A stretch of DNA of 64,000 bases from UBA4744 sp963718995 (GTDB lineage Bacteria; Actinomycetota; Acidimicrobiia; Spongiisociales; UBA4744), in NCBI GenBank assembly GCA_963718995.1, contig CAVRAP010000020.1, positions 1 to 64,000 of the forward strand. Direction: 5' to 3'. This document shows, one piece after another, positions 24,665 through 34,407 of the stretch. The position numbers and the translations under genes were made by a program. The notes under the pieces are model-generated. The model saw only the letters and a list, made by a program, of their open reading frames with translations. It had not been told where the DNA came from and did not search any database. Each line of letters opens with the position of its first letter. The first letter of the stretch is position 1.

Positions 24665-24960
24665 TGTGGCGTCCTCCCCATGTCGCGACCTTGCTCGTAG
24701 AACGTTTGCAGGGGCTCGCGGCCGAGCAGAACGTGAACCGCCTGGTGTTCCCATTCTTCGTACCGCTCCTCACAGCGCGTGGAGCAGAAATTCGAGCCCT
24801 TGATCAACGTACCTCCGTCCCACAAACACCGGTTGTGCAGGCGCTTGAGCCAGGGTGGATCGTAGAGAGGGATGGGGTGCGCAACGACCAGTTTCGAAGC
24901 GTCACGAAGCGGATCCGCTTCGGACCGGTCCGTAGTGCCATCGGCTGGGGGAGTGACCAT
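24661..24960 (-). CDS. Small Cys-rich protein with FCS-type zinc-finger motif
   Basis: A 99-residue protein of unknown function. The middle contains 'LHNRCLWDGGTLIKGSNFCS' followed by 'TRCEERYEEWEHQAV', giving C-x14-C-x3-C spacing and the 'FCS..C' pattern of small zinc fingers. The ends lack known domains. It is directly coupled with the thioesterase, which hints at a shared acyl-CoA task, but nothing proves it. Confidence 0.6.
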   Translation of the reverse strand: MVTPPADGTTDRSEADPLRDASKLVVAHPIPLYDPPWLKRLHNRCLWDGGTLIKGSNFCSTRCEERYEEWEHQAVHVLLGREPLQTFYEQGRDMGRTPQ

Positions 24961-25052
24961 GGGATACCTTCGTTGTGCTGCACGTTAACGAAGGGAATCC
25001 GACCACTCTGCGCCTGGCAGGCGGGGAGGGGTTGGTGGGGCGGGCCCGGGAC

Positions 25053-26742
25053 CTACTTGATTCGGAAACCGTCGTGCTCGTTGGTCAGGATCCAGGCGGC
25101 GACCGTGCCGATCTGGATCTCCTCCTGAACGTAGGCCTCCTGGCTGACCGCCGCCGATCCGCGCAGTGCTTTGCCGCCGCGCGCCTCTCGCATTGCGGTG
25201 AACCGTTTCTGCCAAACGGCGAAGTTCTCCGGGCGAAGGTCGATCCAACCCTTCTCCGCCCAGGCGTCGCGTTCGTCTGCGCCCATCGCCACAGTCGCCC
25301 GGCCCGCCACCTCGGGAATCCGCACAGACGGGCCGCGGGTCAAGCTGCGGCCGTCGGCAGCGAGGATGGGTAGTCCCAGTGAGGTGATGGTGTTGGCGAG
25401 ATCTGCTCGCGCTTGCAACCAGATCGGTGATGGTGGCGGAGATCTCCGAGGGGGTCGCAGCGAGCACCTTCGGCAGGGAGTGGTACGTCAGCTTGAGCAA
25501 CTCGGCTTCCCAGAGGAGTTTTGAAAGCTCCGGCGGTCCGAGCTGCCCGAGCGCAACGCTGTGGGTGCCGGTCTCGGCCTCCAGCCGTTCCAGATGTTCG
25601 GTGGCTCCCGAGCGCAAGACTCCCGCCCGGTAGGAGGAACCCATGAGGGAGCCGTCGACTGCTGCGATGACGTCTCGACCTGTGTTGCCGCCCAGTATTT
25701 CCTGCATGCAGGTGTGCGCGACCTCTTCGGGAGTTACGAACTCCATTTGGCCGATAGCGGTGATCGCTTCGAACTCCCCCTTCGTGAAGACCCCGTTTTC
25801 GCCGGTATCGACGACCGGAAGCTGGAGGTCGGTGAGGCGTTCGAAGCTGCTCAGGGCGAGTTTGAGTTCCAGGCGGCTGTCCAGGGGCACCGTTTGAGCG
25901 GCATACAGGTGGACGGGCTCGCCATGTTCGAGAACCGTGCGGTGGTCGACACCCGAGAAGCCGATCAACGCAGCAGGCTTTACCTCTTTGACGACCGGCT
26001 CGCCGTGGGTGCGGGCCATCAGGAATAGCAGCCCGGTGTGGGCGAAGGCAACCGAGGTCTTGGTCATGAGCTTGGCAGACGGCCGGTCCTCGCTGTGGGT
26101 ATAGGGGATGTTCAGTCCCATGCCGCCGGTTCCCGTTGTCCCCACCTTCAAGTAGAGGCGGGTCCCCGTGTCGTGCATGGCCCGGCTGAGGATCAGAACA
26201 TGTCTGATGAGTTGTGGCACAGACTGGGACAGGATCAACGCCTCCACATCGTGGGTGGTGCGCGCCTGTAATTCAGGCGAATGGTCGCCGGCTGGAATCT
26301 CGCTGATCGTTTGCTTGGCGACGATGGACGTGGTGTACACGTCCTGGTAGCTGATGGCTGTCGCAGTGTTGATGCAGTCGATGATGACATCGGGGCGGTG
26401 GCGGAGGATCAGTCGGGCCAGACTGGACCGCTCGTAGGCGTCGTCGAGGGGTCCAAGCAGATCGGCGAAGATCCCTTCTCGCGCCTCTGCGTCTTCGAGG
26501 AGGTCATTGCGATGGCGCCGTGAGAAGTCCTCCCGGAGGAACATGTCTCCCCACTCGCCGACGATTTCTGTGGGTGAATCGGGGAACACACTCCGGAGGT
26601 CGGCAACCGCCCGTTCGGCACCGCCCTGATCCAACGATCCGATGACAACCCGGCGGGGTGCCAGATCGCCGATGATCCGGCGGGCAACCTGGGTTCCTAC
26701 CAGGCCTGCTCCACCTAAAAGCAGGAAGATCTCGTCTCGCAC
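25053..26742 (-). CDS. Rossmann-fold NAD(P)-dependent protein, saccharopine-dehydrogenase-like (frameshifted)
   Basis: About 563 residues from GTG 26742. The N-terminus 'IFLLLGGAGLVGTQVARRII' is a GxxGxxG dinucleotide-binding motif. The middle ('LYLKVGTTGTGGMGLNIPYT', 'HTGLLFLMARTHGEPVVKEV') is conserved-looking but not one I can name. Near 25415 the frame shifts: 'ATITDLV' continues as 'QARADLANTITSLGLPILAA' in another frame, ending 'ILTNEHDGFRIK'. One indel is the simplest reading. No neighbouring gene helps to set the function. It is separated from the small Cys-rich gene (start 24960) by less than 100 bp and could be cotranscribed with it. Confidence 0.65.
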
Positions 26743-26833
26743 TCTCTGAAACCTACCCGGTCGCCGCTGTCGATGGTTGGCATCACCCGGCGGTTTCCGG
26801 CTGGATGCGAGAACTTCTCTACACTTCCGGCTT

Positions 26834-27563
26834 ATGAGCCCGGACCCGGCCTACAAGAAAAGCCCTTCCTATACCCAGCACTTGGGCAGCAACCGTCAGT
26901 ACCTGCGAGACATCATTCTGGGTGTCAACGATGGGTTGGTGTCGATGTTTCTCCTCGTGGCCGGGGTCGTCGGCGGCGGGATGACCACTCGCAACGTCCT
27001 GCTCACGGGAGTAGCCGGAGCCATCGCCGGGGCGATCTCCATGGCGTCGGGAGAGTACATAGCCACGAAGACCCAGGAAGAGGTGTTCGAGGGCGAACTC
27101 GCCCTCGAGAAGGAGCATATTCGCGATTTTCGCGAAGACGAACTGCATGAGTTGGGCGACCTGCTGGAGGACATTGGCCTGCAAGGTCCGCTTCGCGATG
27201 AGGTGGTGGTTCATTTCGGAGAAGACGATGAAGCTCTGCTCAAGGTTATGAGCGCCCTGGAATTTGGTGTCGTCGCCACGGAGCGGAGATCGCCCTACTC
27301 GGGCGATGTTCATGTCCGGCGGGTTGTTCCTGGCGGGATCCCTGCCCTCGGTGCTCCCGTTTGCCTTTGTGTCTCTCCCAACGACCGGGCTCTGGATTGC
27401 CACCATCGGAGCGGTCCTCGGGCTGTTGCTGGTGGGTGCCGTCAAGACCTGGGCAACACGAGGGGATCCGCTGCGGGCCGCTCTCGAGAACCTGTTGGTG
27501 GCGGCCGGGGGCGGAAGTCTTGCCTACGGCGTAGGTGTCCTTTTCGCTGCGGTCGTGAACTGA
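26834..27563 (+). CDS. VIT1/CCC1-family Fe2+/Mn2+ transporter (frameshifted)
   Basis: About 242 residues. 'LRDIILGVNDGLVSMFLLVA' and 'ISMASGEYIATKTQEEVFEG' are VIT1 hallmarks: first helix and the SMA.GEY motif, followed by the acidic cytoplasmic helices 'LALEKEHIRDFREDELHELG'. After the shift near 27290-27300, the second frame gives 'TRAMFMSGGLFLAGSLPSVL' and two further helices. Removing one base joins the frames as in the family. The family carries ferrous iron or manganese into a vacuole or, in bacteria, likely out of the cytoplasm. The ATG at 26834 is the best start. Confidence 0.88.
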
Positions 27564-27567
27564 GCAA

Positions 27568-27912
27568 CTATCCGTTGCGAGAGCTACGGATGCGGTCGGC
27601 CAGGCCAAAGCGGGGAGGCCGGAGGTCAATCAGAGCGTTGGTGGCTTCCGCAAATCCAGTTGGGTCTTCCGGAGTGACCACCATCGGGTCACCTTCCACC
27701 ACGACCCGGAATCGGAACGGTGAGAGGCGCTCGATCTGCACCTCCTCGAGGGGCCAGGAGCCGAGCCGGTTCGCTCCCGCCCAGATCCGGATGCGTCCAC
27801 GCTCAATCTGGATGTGGATCGGCAGACCCCGGGCCGAGTCTCCCTGATTCTGAATACGAGCTTCGAATTCGCCGATGATGTCCCCCAAGTCGTCACATCC
27901 TAATGGCTCCAC
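27568..27912 (-). CDS. Hypothetical protein
   Basis: About 114 residues from a GTG at 27912 ('VEPLGCDDLGDIIGEFEARI'). Predicted strands 'IHIQIERGRIRIWAGANRLG' and 'FRFRVVVEGDPMVVTPEDP' suggest a compact beta-rich protein, possibly PH-like. No motif recognised. It ends 5 bp from the VIT1 gene end (convergent). The start is uncertain; a TTG at 27864 is possible. Confidence 0.5.
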   Translation of the reverse strand: MEPLGCDDLGDIIGEFEARIQNQGDSARGLPIHIQIERGRIRIWAGANRLGSWPLEEVQIERLSPFRFRVVVEGDPMVVTPEDPTGFAEATNALIDLRPPRFGLADRIRSSRNG

Positions 27913-28138
27913 GTGTTGATGGTGCAGCGACCCGAATCGGGAACCATGGTCCAAAGTCGGGTTTCAGATTCACACCCTCACCGCCGATAAGGAAAGTGAA
28001 GCCAACGTATGTGAGGAGACCGAGAGCAGTGTTCACCTTCCAATGCACCAGGTGCAGGAAGAAGCCGGCCATCATCACCAGGGGACGACGCGTCTTTCTC
28101 TGTCCTGATTGCGCGACCGGATCACTGTGGTACGACAT
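27893..28138 (-). CDS. Possible small membrane protein (competes with 28029-28262)
   Basis: 81 residues starting MSYHSDPVAQSGQRKTRRPL, with one hydrophobic segment 'VNTALGLLTYVGFTFLI'. It would overlap the downstream hypothetical gene start by 20 bp. GC at third codon positions is high. An opposite-strand frame over the same bases (28029-28262) also looks coding, so at most one is likely real. Confidence 0.3.
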   Translation of the reverse strand: MSYHSDPVAQSGQRKTRRPLVMMAGFFLHLVHWKVNTALGLLTYVGFTFLIGGEGVNLKPDFGPWFPIRVAAPSTRGAIRM

Positions 28139-28262
28139 GGTCGGCTCGCTGATGGACCCGAACGCACCAAGCGGTGTAGTACCCGACGACGCCACGGTAG
28201 GTGACGAGGCCGGCGAGGAGTGGGCCGAGGGTCCGATCGATCCCTGGCAAGCGTCTGCCTGA
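28029..28262 (+). CDS. Possible small zinc-ribbon protein (competes with 27893-28138)
   Basis: 77 residues from GTG 28029, with 'FTFQCTRCRKKPAIITRGRR' followed by 'VFLCPDCATG', giving CxxC-x14-CxxC, and an acidic C-terminus. The motif is suggestive of a treble-clef or ribbon, but the same bases encode an alternative membrane protein on the other strand. No ribosome-binding site is clear. Confidence 0.35.
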   Translation: MFTFQCTRCRKKPAIITRGRRVFLCPDCATGSLWYDMVGSLMDPNAPSGVVPDDATVGDEAGEEWAEGPIDPWQASA

Positions 28263-28355
28263 TATCTGAACGCCCGGCTCGATCAGGTCCGGCGACCCCT
28301 GCACATAGGCACAAAGTCCCTGCTCTGAGACCTCGGATCAAGGGAGACTGGACGG

Positions 28356-29232
28356 ATGCATGCGACCGGCGGCGGAGGGTTGTTCGAGGTTCTCGAAGCC
28401 AAGAATCTGGCACCCGACGTCCGGTATCTCAAGGTCAGAGCACCGAAGATCGCACGGCGTCGCAGGCCGGGCCAGTTCGTCATTGTCCGTGCTTCCGTTC
28501 GACGGCGAGCGGATTCCGCTCACCATCGCCGACGCCGACCCGGGCGATGGATGGATTGCCCTCATCTGCCAGGGCGTCGGCAAAACCACACACCAGCTGA
28601 ATCAAGCCGTCGCCGGTGACCACATCCCCGACGTGGCCGGTCCTCTCGGGATGCCTTCAGAGATCAGAATGTACGGCAATGTCGTCGCCATCGGGGGTGG
28701 GGTAGGGACGGCTATCGCCTACCCGACGGCGGCAGCTCTCAAGGAAGCAGGGAATCGGGTGGTCGCGATCATCGGGGGTCGCACCCGTGAGTACGTCATC
28801 CTGGAAGACGAAATGCGGCAGGCAGTCGACGAGGTGTATCCAACCACCGACGACGGCTCCTACGGGTACCACGGTTTCGTGACCGGCCGGCTGGCCGATC
28901 TGATCGACTCGGGACCGCCGATCGATCTCGTCCTCGCGATCGGGCCCATTCCGATGATGAAGGCTGTGGCGGAGCTCACGAGACCGCACGGCATCGAGAC
29001 GGTGGTCAGCCTCAACCCGATCATGGTCGACGGGACCGGTATGTGTGGTGGCTGCCGGGTCGAGGTCGGCGGTGAAACCAGATTCGCGTGTGTCGACGGG
29101 CCGGAATTCGACGCTCACCTCGTCGATTTCGACCTCGTCACGAGGCGCAATCGGGCCTACCGGGACTTCGAGAAACGACGCCTGGAGGAATGGGGCGAGA
29201 GCCGGCCCGACCGGACCGGGGTGCCGTCGTGA
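28356..29232 (+). CDS. FNR-like flavoprotein subunit with [2Fe-2S] site (NfnA/SudB/PyrK-like), frameshifted
   Basis: About 291 residues. Domains in order: FAD-binding barrel ('RRRRPGQFVIVR', then 'GERIPLTIAD'), NAD-binding part ('VVAIGGGVGTAIAYPTAAAL'), and a C-terminal [2Fe-2S] region ('GTGMCGGCRVEVGGETRFAC' followed by 'VDGPEFDAH'). This is the small subunit of SudAB/NfnAB-type enzymes. A frame change near 28486-28492, between 'GQFVIVR' and 'LPFDGERIPL', is a one-base error. It overlaps the next gene, the GltD-like large subunit, by 4 bp (GTGA). The pair should move electrons between ferredoxin and NAD(P)H, or may reduce polysulfide. Confidence 0.82.
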
Positions 29233-30682
29233 ACGAGTTGACCCGCAAGGAACGGATGGCGATGACCAGAGTCGCCATGCCCGAGCAGGCCTCCGGACGA
29301 ACGGAGCCAGACGTTCACCGAGGTCAACCTCGGCTTGACCCCCGACCTCGCGATGGCGGAAGCCAGTCGCTGCCTCATGTGCAGACGACCTGTCTGCATC
29401 GATGGTTGCCCGGTTGGGATCCGGATCACCGACTTCATCGATCTGGTGGCGAACGGGGAATTCGACGAGGCCGCCAAAGTAATCAAGCAGGACAACTCAC
29501 TTCCGGCCATCTGCGGAAGGGTCTGTCCGCAAGAAAACCAGTGTGAAGGCGCGTGCGTCCTGGCCCGAAAGGACAAGGCCATCGCCATCGGTGCGCTCGA
29601 GCGTTTCGTCGCAGATTTCGAACGAGACAACGAGTTGATGACCGTCGTAACGCCCGCCGAACGAACGGATAAGAGGGTCGCGGTCGTGGGGAGCGGACCG
29701 TCTGGTCTGGCCTGTGCGACGGATCTGGCCAGGCTCGGGCACGACGTGACCGTTTTTGAGGCCCTGCACGAGCTGGGGGGTGTGCTCGTCTACGGCATCC
29801 CGGAGTTCCGACTCCCGAAGGAGATCGTCCGCGCCGAGATCGCGCAACTCGAAGCAATGGGAGTCGAATTCGTGACGAACGCCGTCATCGGCATGATCGA
29901 TTCAATCGACGACCTCCTCGGTGAGGAGGGCTACGACGCTGTGTTCCTCGGGGTCGGGGCGGGTCTGCCCGCGATTCCCACAGATCCCGGGCGAGAATCT
30001 CATCGGGGTGTATTCCGCCAACGAATTTCTCACGCGCGTGAACCTCATGAAGGCCTACCGGGCGGATTCCGATACGCCGTTGCTCGATCTGCGGGACCGA
30101 TCCGTGGCTGTGTTCGGCGGCGGAAACACCGCCATGGACGCGGTACGAACTGCGGTCCGATTGGGAGCCGCACAGGCCTCGATCATCTACCGACGGTCGG
30201 ATGAAGAGATGCCGGCCCGGCGGGAAGAGGTCCATCATGCCCGCCAGGAGGGGGTGCGTTTCCAGATGCTGGCGACCCCGACAGAGTTCGCCGGAAACCC
30301 GGACGGCTTTCTCGAAACGGTGCGCCTACAACGCATGGAGCTCGGCGAACCGGATGAAGGCGGCCGGCGGCGACCTGTCCCGGTCCCGGGAAGCGAGTGG
30401 GTAGAGCATGTCGATGTGGCGGTCGTCGCGATCGGAAACAGCCCGAATCCACTCCTGGCCAAGACAACGCCGGACCTCCGTCAGACCCGGTGGGGGACGG
30501 TTGTGACCGACGAACGCACGGGCCGTACCGGTAAGCGGGGCGTCTTCGCCGGAGGCGACATTGTGACGGGCGGAGCGACCGTCATTCTGGCAATGGGAGC
30601 CGGACGGGTCGCCGCAGCTTCCATCGATGAGTACCTGCGTACCGGCGCCTGGGACCCACCGGTCGATCCCACTGAATCGTGA
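29229..30682 (+). CDS. GltD-like flavoprotein subunit (NfnB/SudA-like), two frameshifts
   Basis: About 484 residues. The N-terminal domain has the cluster pattern 'CLMCRRPVCIDGCPVGIRIT' and 'CGRVCPQENQCEGACV' (two 4Fe-4S clusters). Then come FAD-binding 'RVAVVGSGPSGLACATDLAR' and NADPH-binding 'SVAVFGGGNTAMDAVRTAVR', ending with 'GVFAGGDIVTGGATVILAMG'. Extra bases near 29297 (in TCC) and 29967-29969 (in CCC) break the frame. Repaired, it reads 'PDERSQTFTEVNLGL' and 'GAGLPRFPQIPGENLIGVYS', as in relatives. It forms a heterodimer with the preceding gene product. Bifurcating NfnAB or a ferredoxin-NADP reductase are both possible. Confidence 0.83.
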
Positions 30683-30703
30683 GTCCGCAGTAACGTCTAT
30701 CCC

Positions 30704-31168
30704 GTGTATCGACGTGGCGGCATTGCCGTGATCCTGGCCGGCCTCGGGCTCGGAATGCTATTCCTCTTCTGGCCGCTTCAGTACCAGACCGGGTGGGTCC
30801 GTTCTCGGGCAGAGGTGACCAAGGTCTACGTCGCGTGCGGCACCCCCTCCTCGATCCTGGCCAGTCGTGAGTTCAGTGACGAGGCTCGGACGCCATGGAT
30901 CCAGGAACAGTGTGTCCGCGCGGCGAGAACCCGGGTGGTGAACATCGTCGTCTTCTCCATTCCTCTGCTCATCCTCGGCGGTGCCGGGTTCGGCCGCGGC
31001 CGGTACCGCCGGGTCCCCCTTACCGACGTGCTCCGGCCGTTGCCCAAGCTGCACTGGTGGCGACGCCGCCCGAGCTGGGAAGTCCGTTCACCCGACCTCG
31101 CCGAGGCGGATGATGCTCTCCAGGTCGAGGCCAACCGGGAGCGTCCCGAACGCCCGACCCCATCCTGA
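30704..31168 (+). CDS. Hypothetical membrane protein
   Basis: 154 residues from GTG 30704, with two hydrophobic helices ('IAVILAGLGLGMLFLFWPL' and 'VVNIVVFSIPLLILGGAGFG') flanking a short exposed part with two cysteines ('VYVACGTPSS', 'WIQEQCVRAA') that may form a disulfide. The C-terminus is basic then acidic. Its end overlaps the acyl-CoA dehydrogenase end by 81 bp on the opposite strand, so the last third may be shorter than drawn. No family recognised. Confidence 0.5.
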   Translation: MYRRGGIAVILAGLGLGMLFLFWPLQYQTGWVRSRAEVTKVYVACGTPSSILASREFSDEARTPWIQEQCVRAARTRVVNIVVFSIPLLILGGAGFGRGRYRRVPLTDVLRPLPKLHWWRRRPSWEVRSPDLAEADDALQVEANRERPERPTPS

Positions 31169-32746
31169 ACCGAACCGCGAGGCCAGGAAAGCGTCGGCGG
31201 TTGCCGGCGATCCGTACCGCACCACCAGGGAACCCTGCAATGTCAGGGCAAGCGCTTCTACCAGTCGCCGGGCTTGTGACTCCACGTGGGTGAGATCCCC
31301 AACGGCATCCTTGAGATGATTGATGGCGGCGTCGAGTCGGTCGTCGGCTCCGGCCGCCTGTTCAATCTCGGCCAGCACGGCTTCGAGGGAATCGGGCGCC
31401 CTATTGAGCGCCCGGACCACGTCGAGGGCGATGACATTCCCGGAACCTTCCCACACCGAGTTGACGGGGCTTTCGCGATAGAGGCGGGGCAGGTTCGATT
31501 CCTCCACATATCCGTTCCCGCCCAGGCATTCCAGGGCTTCGCCCGCCAGCATCGGCGTTCGTTTGCACACCCAGTACTTCCCCAGGGAGGTGGCCAACCG
31601 CAAGAACGACGCCTCGAACGGGTCCGCTCTCCGGTCGAAAGATCCGGCCAGTCGCATCATCAGGAGCGTGGCCGCTTCCGATTCGACCACGAGGTCGGCC
31701 AGCACGTTTTGCATCAGCGGTTGATGCATCAGTAAGGCCCCGAACGCGCTGCGATGGCGGCTGTGGTGCACGGCCTGGGTGACCGCCTGGCGCATGATGG
31801 CGGCCGATCCGATCACGCAATCGAGCCGCGTATGGTTGATCATCTCGATGATGGTGCGAACGCCGCGTCCCTCCTCACCGACCATACGAGCCCAGGCTCG
31901 CTCGAACTCAATCTCGCTCGAGGCGTTGGAGCGATTGCCGAGCTTGTCTTTCAGCCGCACGATGGAGATGGGGTTCGGTTCGTTGGCGGGGGTCCAGCGG
32001 GGGAGGAGGAAGCACGAGAGGCCACCCGGGGCCTGGGCCAGGACGAGGAACGCGTCGCTCATGGGAGCCGAACAGAACCATTTGTGTCCGGTCAGCGCAT
32101 ATTCGCCTCCCGGCCCTCCGCCGTTGATCGGCAGTGCGGTTGACAGGTTCGCTCTCACATCGGAGCCGCCCTGCTTTTCGGTCAGAGCCATACCGAGTAA
32201 AACCCCCGACTTGCTCGCCCGCGGAGCGAACGTCGGGTCATACGTGCGTGAGAGGACGTCCGGTTCCCATTCTGCGGCGAGGTCGGGCTGCAAGCGGAGG
32301 CTGGGAATCACCGATGTGGTCATCGAGATAGGACAGCCGTGTCCCTGCTCGATCTGGCTCATGACGAAGAAGCCGGCCGCCCGGGCCGCATAGCCGCCTC
32401 CGCTGCGACCCTCCCAAGGCAAGGAATGCAGACCCTGGGCGACGGACAGATCCATCAGTGCATGCCAGGCCGGGTGGAATTCGACGCGATCGATCCGGTG
32501 GCCGTAGGGATCGTGTGTGACGAGACGCGGCACGTTGGCGTTGGCGAGGAAACCCCATTCGATCACTTCAGCCGATCCGGCTACGGCACCAAAAGAAACA
32601 AGATCATCATGTGCCCAGGATCCGCCCTCGCGCTGGAGGGCGCTTTGCAGTGTTTGGTCTCCAAGGTAGGGGTTGTAATCGATCAGTGGGGGCGGCTGGT
32701 TGACGACGGAATGGGTGGCCAAGGAATGCACCTCCGTTTCCGTCAA
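31088..32746 (-). CDS. AidB-like acyl-CoA dehydrogenase
   Basis: A 552-residue protein of the AidB branch: long N-terminus ('VVNQPPPLIDYNPYLGDQTL'), then 'MALTEKQGGSDVRANLSTAL' (FAD/acyl-CoA contact), 'EMINHTRLDCVIGSAAIMRQ', and the C-terminal family block 'LECLGGNGYVEESNLPRLYR' plus 'ESPVNSVWEGSGNVIALDV'. AidB of E. coli is made during alkylation damage and binds DNA; close relatives in actinobacteria oxidise acyl-CoA. Start TTG at 32746 is uncertain. It is next to an MFS gene on the same strand. Confidence 0.9.
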   Translation of the reverse strand: MTETEVHSLATHSVVNQPPPLIDYNPYLGDQTLQSALQREGGSWAHDDLVSFGAVAGSAEVIEWGFLANANVPRLVTHDPYGHRIDRVEFHPAWHALMDLSVAQGLHSLPWEGRSGGGYAARAAGFFVMSQIEQGHGCPISMTTSVIPSLRLQPDLAAEWEPDVLSRTYDPTFAPRASKSGVLLGMALTEKQGGSDVRANLSTALPINGGGPGGEYALTGHKWFCSAPMSDAFLVLAQAPGGLSCFLLPRWTPANEPNPISIVRLKDKLGNRSNASSEIEFERAWARMVGEEGRGVRTIIEMINHTRLDCVIGSAAIMRQAVTQAVHHSRHRSAFGALLMHQPLMQNVLADLVVESEAATLLMMRLAGSFDRRADPFEASFLRLATSLGKYWVCKRTPMLAGEALECLGGNGYVEESNLPRLYRESPVNSVWEGSGNVIALDVVRALNRAPDSLEAVLAEIEQAAGADDRLDAAINHLKDAVGDLTHVESQARRLVEALALTLQGSLVVRYGSPATADAFLASRFGSGWGRAFGTLPVGLDLESIIRLGEVG

Positions 32747-32748
32747 CG

Positions 32749-34023
32749 CTACCCGTCAACAGACCCCGTCACCGCGTCGCTTGGCTTGTCCTGGTGGTGG
32801 CCCTGCACGGCTTCCGCATGCCACACCGTCGTTGAGATCAGGAATAGGGCAAACGCAACGATCAGTACAGGTCCGACTCGGACAATGGTCAGGAGGCCGA
32901 TTTGGTCGGCCATGGCTGTGCCGAACAGGGCGCCGAACGGCAGCGTTCCCCACGCAATGGCCCGGGCCGTGGCCGTCACCCGACCGAGCAGATGCGCCGG
33001 TGTATACAACTGACGCATGGTCGTCATGGAAACGTTCACCCAAACCAGTCCCATGAACGCTCCAACCAGGACGGCAGCCACCATGGCCAAACCCGTTGCG
33101 AACGTCATCGAGAAGAGTCCCGTGCCGAACAGAGTCAATCCGGCGATGAACGCTCGCCCGATCCCGATGACCCGGATCACGTAGGCGGCCGTGAAAGCTC
33201 CGAGCAAACCTCCGGCACCCATGCCAACCACGAAAAGGCCCAACTGGGCAGGATCGTCGGTTCCCAGAATCTTGGCACCGATCAATACCAGGGCGGCCTC
33301 GATGAACCCGGTCACGAAGTTACCCAACGAACCGGCCAAGGTGGTCAATCTGATCCGGGTGTCTTGCCAGAGGTAGAGCCATCCCTCGACCACTTCTGCA
33401 ACGAGGCTCCCCTCGGGCGGGAGGTTGCGGTCGACCGGGGAGCGGACAAACAAGAACGATGTAGCCGAAACAACAAAGGTGATGGCGTTGAAGGTGAAGG
33501 CGGCGGCGAATCCGAGCGACGCCACGATGAGACCGCCGGTGAGCGGTCCCAGCAAGAACGCCAATTGCTGGGAGAGTGAGAGGCGGCTGTTGGCGGAGGC
33601 GAGCAATCTTGGAGCCACAACCGCGGGCACAAACGACTGCAAACCGGCGTTGAACGATGCCGCCAGGCTTCCGACGAGAAAGGAAAACGGGAGCAGCATC
33701 CAGACCTGGAAGTCCGCGTTCGTCGACAGGATCGCGAGAACGATGAACGCCGCGGCGCGCAGGAGATCACCGACGACCAGGATCGGCCTGAGTCGAAACC
33801 GGTCGAGGAGTACGCCGCCGAGAAATCCGAACAACAAGGTAGGGATGTTTTCGGCGGCCGCGATCAATCCGAAGTCGAACGCCCGCTTGCTGAGCTCGTT
33901 CAAGAACAGCGGAATGGTCAGGTAGGCGATGTAGTCGCCGAAGAGCGAGATGGTCTGGCCGACCCACACGGCGGTGAAATCGTCCCCCAAGCCGACTTCT
34001 CGATGCTTACCGCGTTGTGCCAT
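32749..34023 (-). CDS. MFS transporter (MFS_3 / enterobactin exporter-like)
   Basis: A 424-residue protein with about twelve helices. The start 'FTAVWVGQTISLFGDYIAYL' is the MFS_3 pattern 'FR.lw.gq..S..Gd', and 'GGVLLDRFRLRPILVVGDLL' is motif A-like. Members include EntS and macrolide efflux (MefA-like) pumps. It starts at 34023 on the minus strand and is divergent from small membrane genes. Substrate unknown. It is 2 bp upstream of the AidB-like gene, so both may be cotranscribed. Confidence 0.88.
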   Translation of the reverse strand: MAQRGKHREVGLGDDFTAVWVGQTISLFGDYIAYLTIPLFLNELSKRAFDFGLIAAAENIPTLLFGFLGGVLLDRFRLRPILVVGDLLRAAAFIVLAILSTNADFQVWMLLPFSFLVGSLAASFNAGLQSFVPAVVAPRLLASANSRLSLSQQLAFLLGPLTGGLIVASLGFAAAFTFNAITFVVSATSFLFVRSPVDRNLPPEGSLVAEVVEGWLYLWQDTRIRLTTLAGSLGNFVTGFIEAALVLIGAKILGTDDPAQLGLFVVGMGAGGLLGAFTAAYVIRVIGIGRAFIAGLTLFGTGLFSMTFATGLAMVAAVLVGAFMGLVWVNVSMTTMRQLYTPAHLLGRVTATARAIAWGTLPFGALFGTAMADQIGLLTIVRVGPVLIVAFALFLISTTVWHAEAVQGHHQDKPSDAVTGSVDG

Positions 34024-34113
34024 GGCGCCAATACCCTAACCCCGGAGGGTGCCGATCATGATCGACGATCCTGTGGTGGTAGCCTCACGGAGTCCAGACC
34101 GAGAGAACCAAAC

Positions 34114-34407
34114 ATGAGCAACATAAGCGAAATACCCCAGCTGGCCGGCGAACTCGTTGAACTATCCAAGGAGTACCTCCGCCAGGAGACCCTTGAACCG
34201 GCCAAGCGGCTCGGAAAAGTAGCGGGAATGAGCGTTGGGGCCGGGGTCCTGGTGGCCATCGGGGTCATCCTGCTGGCGACGGCCGGGATGCGGTTGCTGA
34301 TCGAAGTGTTTCCCGAGGGTGGTTTGTGGACTGCGCTCGCTTTGTTCTCGTCGGCTCTCGTCTCGGCCGGGGTGGCCGGACTTATCGTTTGGAGGGCAAC
34401 TCGCTGA
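34114..34407 (+). CDS. Actinobacterial holin-X-like small membrane protein
   Basis: 97 residues: 'SNISEIPQLAGELVELSKEY' and 'RQETLEPAKRLGKVAG' form an N-terminal amphipathic helix, followed by two transmembrane helices ('GAGVLVAIGVILLATAGMRL' and 'WTALALFSSALVSAGVAGLI'). This matches the actinobacterial 'putative holin-X' proteins, which are not phage lysis genes in most genomes. It overlaps the next small gene (TGATG). Confidence 0.6.
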   Translation: MSNISEIPQLAGELVELSKEYLRQETLEPAKRLGKVAGMSVGAGVLVAIGVILLATAGMRLLIEVFPEGGLWTALALFSSALVSAGVAGLIVWRATR

